From NCBI GenBank assembly GCA_010645155.1, contig CM021317.1, positions 11,864,658-11,928,657 of the forward strand: DNA of 64,000 bases. Direction: 5' to 3'. Both the position numbers and the translations under genes were made by a program. Of this stretch, positions 62,288 through 64,000 are shown piece after piece. This DNA comes from Tigriopus japonicus (taxonomy: Eukaryota; Arthropoda; Copepoda; Harpacticoida; Harpacticidae). The notes beneath the pieces were generated by a model, which was given only the letters and a program-made list of their open reading frames with translations, did no database searches and was not told the DNA's origin. Each line of letters begins with the position of its first letter. Positions within the stretch are counted from its first letter, which is position 1.

Positions 62288-64000
62288 CTAATCATCTTGG
62301 AGGTCGTCGTCCATGTCGTCATCGTCGTCGTCATCAGATTGGACATACTTGGAGCTCTTCTTCTTGCCGCCTTTTCCACGCCCGATTCCCACAGATTCGG
62401 TGGCTCTCCTCCGTTTCTTGGAGGCTGAATTACTTCCCTTACTAGATGAGGGACTTTCCTCCATTTCCCCCGAGGCTGTAGGTGGACCTTGGAGGGACGT
62501 CTCAGTACTTGCTAGAGGCGTGGTTTTGCCCGAGCCTTCCATTTCTTCTTTATCATCCATGTTATCTACGACCTCATCTAAACGTTCTCGAGCGTTCGTG
62601 AACACGGATTGGAGGACGATCGAGTCCTCGTAGATAAGGGATCCATCTTCGTTGTATTTTTGGGTGTTCGAGCACATCAGCATGAAATCTTTTTCGAGAC
62701 CGTCCAGATCATCATACTAAAAATATCATTAGGAAATTTAGTTACTATTCCAGAACATATGCATAAGTAGGATTGTTACCTTGCCCTCGTTGATCTTATT
62801 CATAATCTTGGCAATGTCCACGGGTCGCTTGATGACCTCGTAATAATCTGGGAGCTCCTTCTTGGAGGGCAGTTTCAGGAATGGTTCGCTCAGCACTCGC
62901 TCATCCTTGTCTTTGTACTGAATGACGATCTGCATGAGGGTGGTCATTTTCTTCTGAAGTCGTTTGAGCGAGCTCTTCTTCTTCTTTCGACTGGGTCCCC
63001 CGAAATCGTCTTCGACCTCCTCCTCATCTCGTCGCTTTTTCTTTCCACGTTTGCCTGTTCGCTTGGACGACTCTCCTTCATCACCTCCAACGGCTCCGGC
63101 ACCGTCTTCATCATCATCAAAGTCCTCATCTTCAGCCTAGATCAAGATAGAAATATTTTGAATCAAAATGAAAGATATCATTCCTCTTTATGCTTGCCTT
63201 ACCCCAATGGCTTTGAGCCATTCTTTGTCGGACAATTGATCGCTATAGTTGGTGTCTTTCTTGGCACGACTGCCTCGACCATAAACGACTTCTTCCTCCT
63301 CCTCTTCTTCCTCTTCATCTTCTTCTTGAATGAGGAACTCGGGGAGTTCCTTGATCTGAATCAGACGATCCTTTCGGTTGGAGCCTTGATTGGCCTCTTC
63401 TCGTCGCCGATCAATGTCCATTTGTTGAAACTTTTCAAACTCTTCCTCACTGCGAGCAATCATCTGATTAATGACTTCGTCATCGGGCACCTCGTTCTCT
63501 TCCTCTTCTTCCTCATCGGCTCGCAAGATCGATTGAAGAAGTTCTCGTCGTTCGGAACCGGTGGACCGATTGTTGAATCGACCGGCTTGAATGACTTTCT
63601 CGTCCATGTTCAACTTGTATCTGGCCGCAGCCAAGATACGCTCCTCAACCGAGTTCACAGTCATGAGTCGCAGAACGCGCACCTCGTTCTTCTGGCCGAT
63701 TCGGTGAGCTCGATCCTGAGCTTGAAGATCCTGATGAGGATTCCAATCCGAATCAAAAATGATGACCGTATCGGCAGTTTGAAGGTTCAAGCCCAAACCT
63801 CCTGCTCGAGTAGAGAGCAAGAAGATGAAGTAGTCCGAGTTCTTGTCGTTGAAGATCTTCAGCATGTCAGCTCGTTCCTCACTCTTTGTCATGCCATCCA
63901 ATCGGAGGAACTTGAAGCCTCGATAGTTGAAATAGTCCTCGATGATGGTCATACATTGGGTCATTTGACAGAACATGAGGATCCGATGGCCTGTCGCCTT
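62288..64000 (-). CDS. brm: Brahma/SMARCA4-type SWI/SNF ATPase, 3' part (partial)
   Basis: Three exons (64000-63203, 63136-62780, 62716-62288; introns of 66 and 63 bp, all phase 0) encode the last 527 residues. The first exon enters from the right edge inside the helicase C-terminal lobe, with [13 protein letters not shown] and the arginine-finger motif [11 protein letters not shown]. Next comes the SnAC region ([14 protein letters not shown] ... [17 protein letters not shown]), an acidic run and [10 protein letters not shown]. Exon 2 gives a basic/acidic linker and most of a bromodomain ([20 protein letters not shown]). Exon 3 completes it with KYNEDGS, whose Asn (about visible residue 407) would bind acetyl-lysine, then a basic GRGKGGKKK stretch and an Asp-rich end. 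This is the catalytic subunit of BAF/PBAP nucleosome remodellers. The N-terminal QLQ, HSA and DEXD lobes lie outside the window. Confidence 0.96.

Overview
The window is eukaryotic nuclear DNA from an animal. The two secure genes have short GT-AG introns (63 to 349 bp, apart from one long one) and encode metazoan-type proteins: a brahma/SMARCA4-type SWI/SNF ATPase and ABCF1. The surroundings are about 60% AT and carry a tRNA gene, tRNA-derived SINE-like repeats, a CR1/Jockey-like non-LTR retrotransposon, a Tc1/mariner-like element and several hAT- or MULE-like non-autonomous elements. This mix suits an arthropod, perhaps a crustacean, but nothing seen fixes the species.

Layout. From 1 to about 44 kb I find no complete protein gene. 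The region looks intergenic or like very long intron. It holds one tRNA-Ala(CGC) gene (23161-23232, minus), several foldback elements, two splice-bounded candidate exons (7467-7569 minus, 42946-43154 plus) and two weaker ones. From 44.8 to 50.8 kb lies a dense nest of repeats: a mariner-like element whose two ends are 213-bp near-identical inverted copies, a decayed reverse transcriptase, two large foldback elements, a 31-bp minisatellite, a second retrotransposon fragment and SINE-like repeats.

From 51.7 kb onward genes are on the minus strand. ABCF1 (six exons, 820 aa, complete) spans 51792-57583. Its long intron 2 contains an intronless, disabled MATH-BTB gene copy and a short hAT-like element, and its intron 1 is mostly a foldback repeat. 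Between ABCF1 and brahma are a 634-bp MULE-like foldback with a perfect 9-bp target duplication, a perfect 32-bp palindrome, a tentative two-exon gene (60140-60743) and a 904-bp hAT-like element with a perfect 8-bp target duplication. The 3' end of brahma (62288-64000) runs off the right edge.

ABCF1 acts in translation initiation and brahma in chromatin remodelling; nothing suggests they work together. The most unusual content is the mobile DNA, above all the mariner-like element that has become a near-perfect inverted repeat carrying both its promoter region and transposase start.
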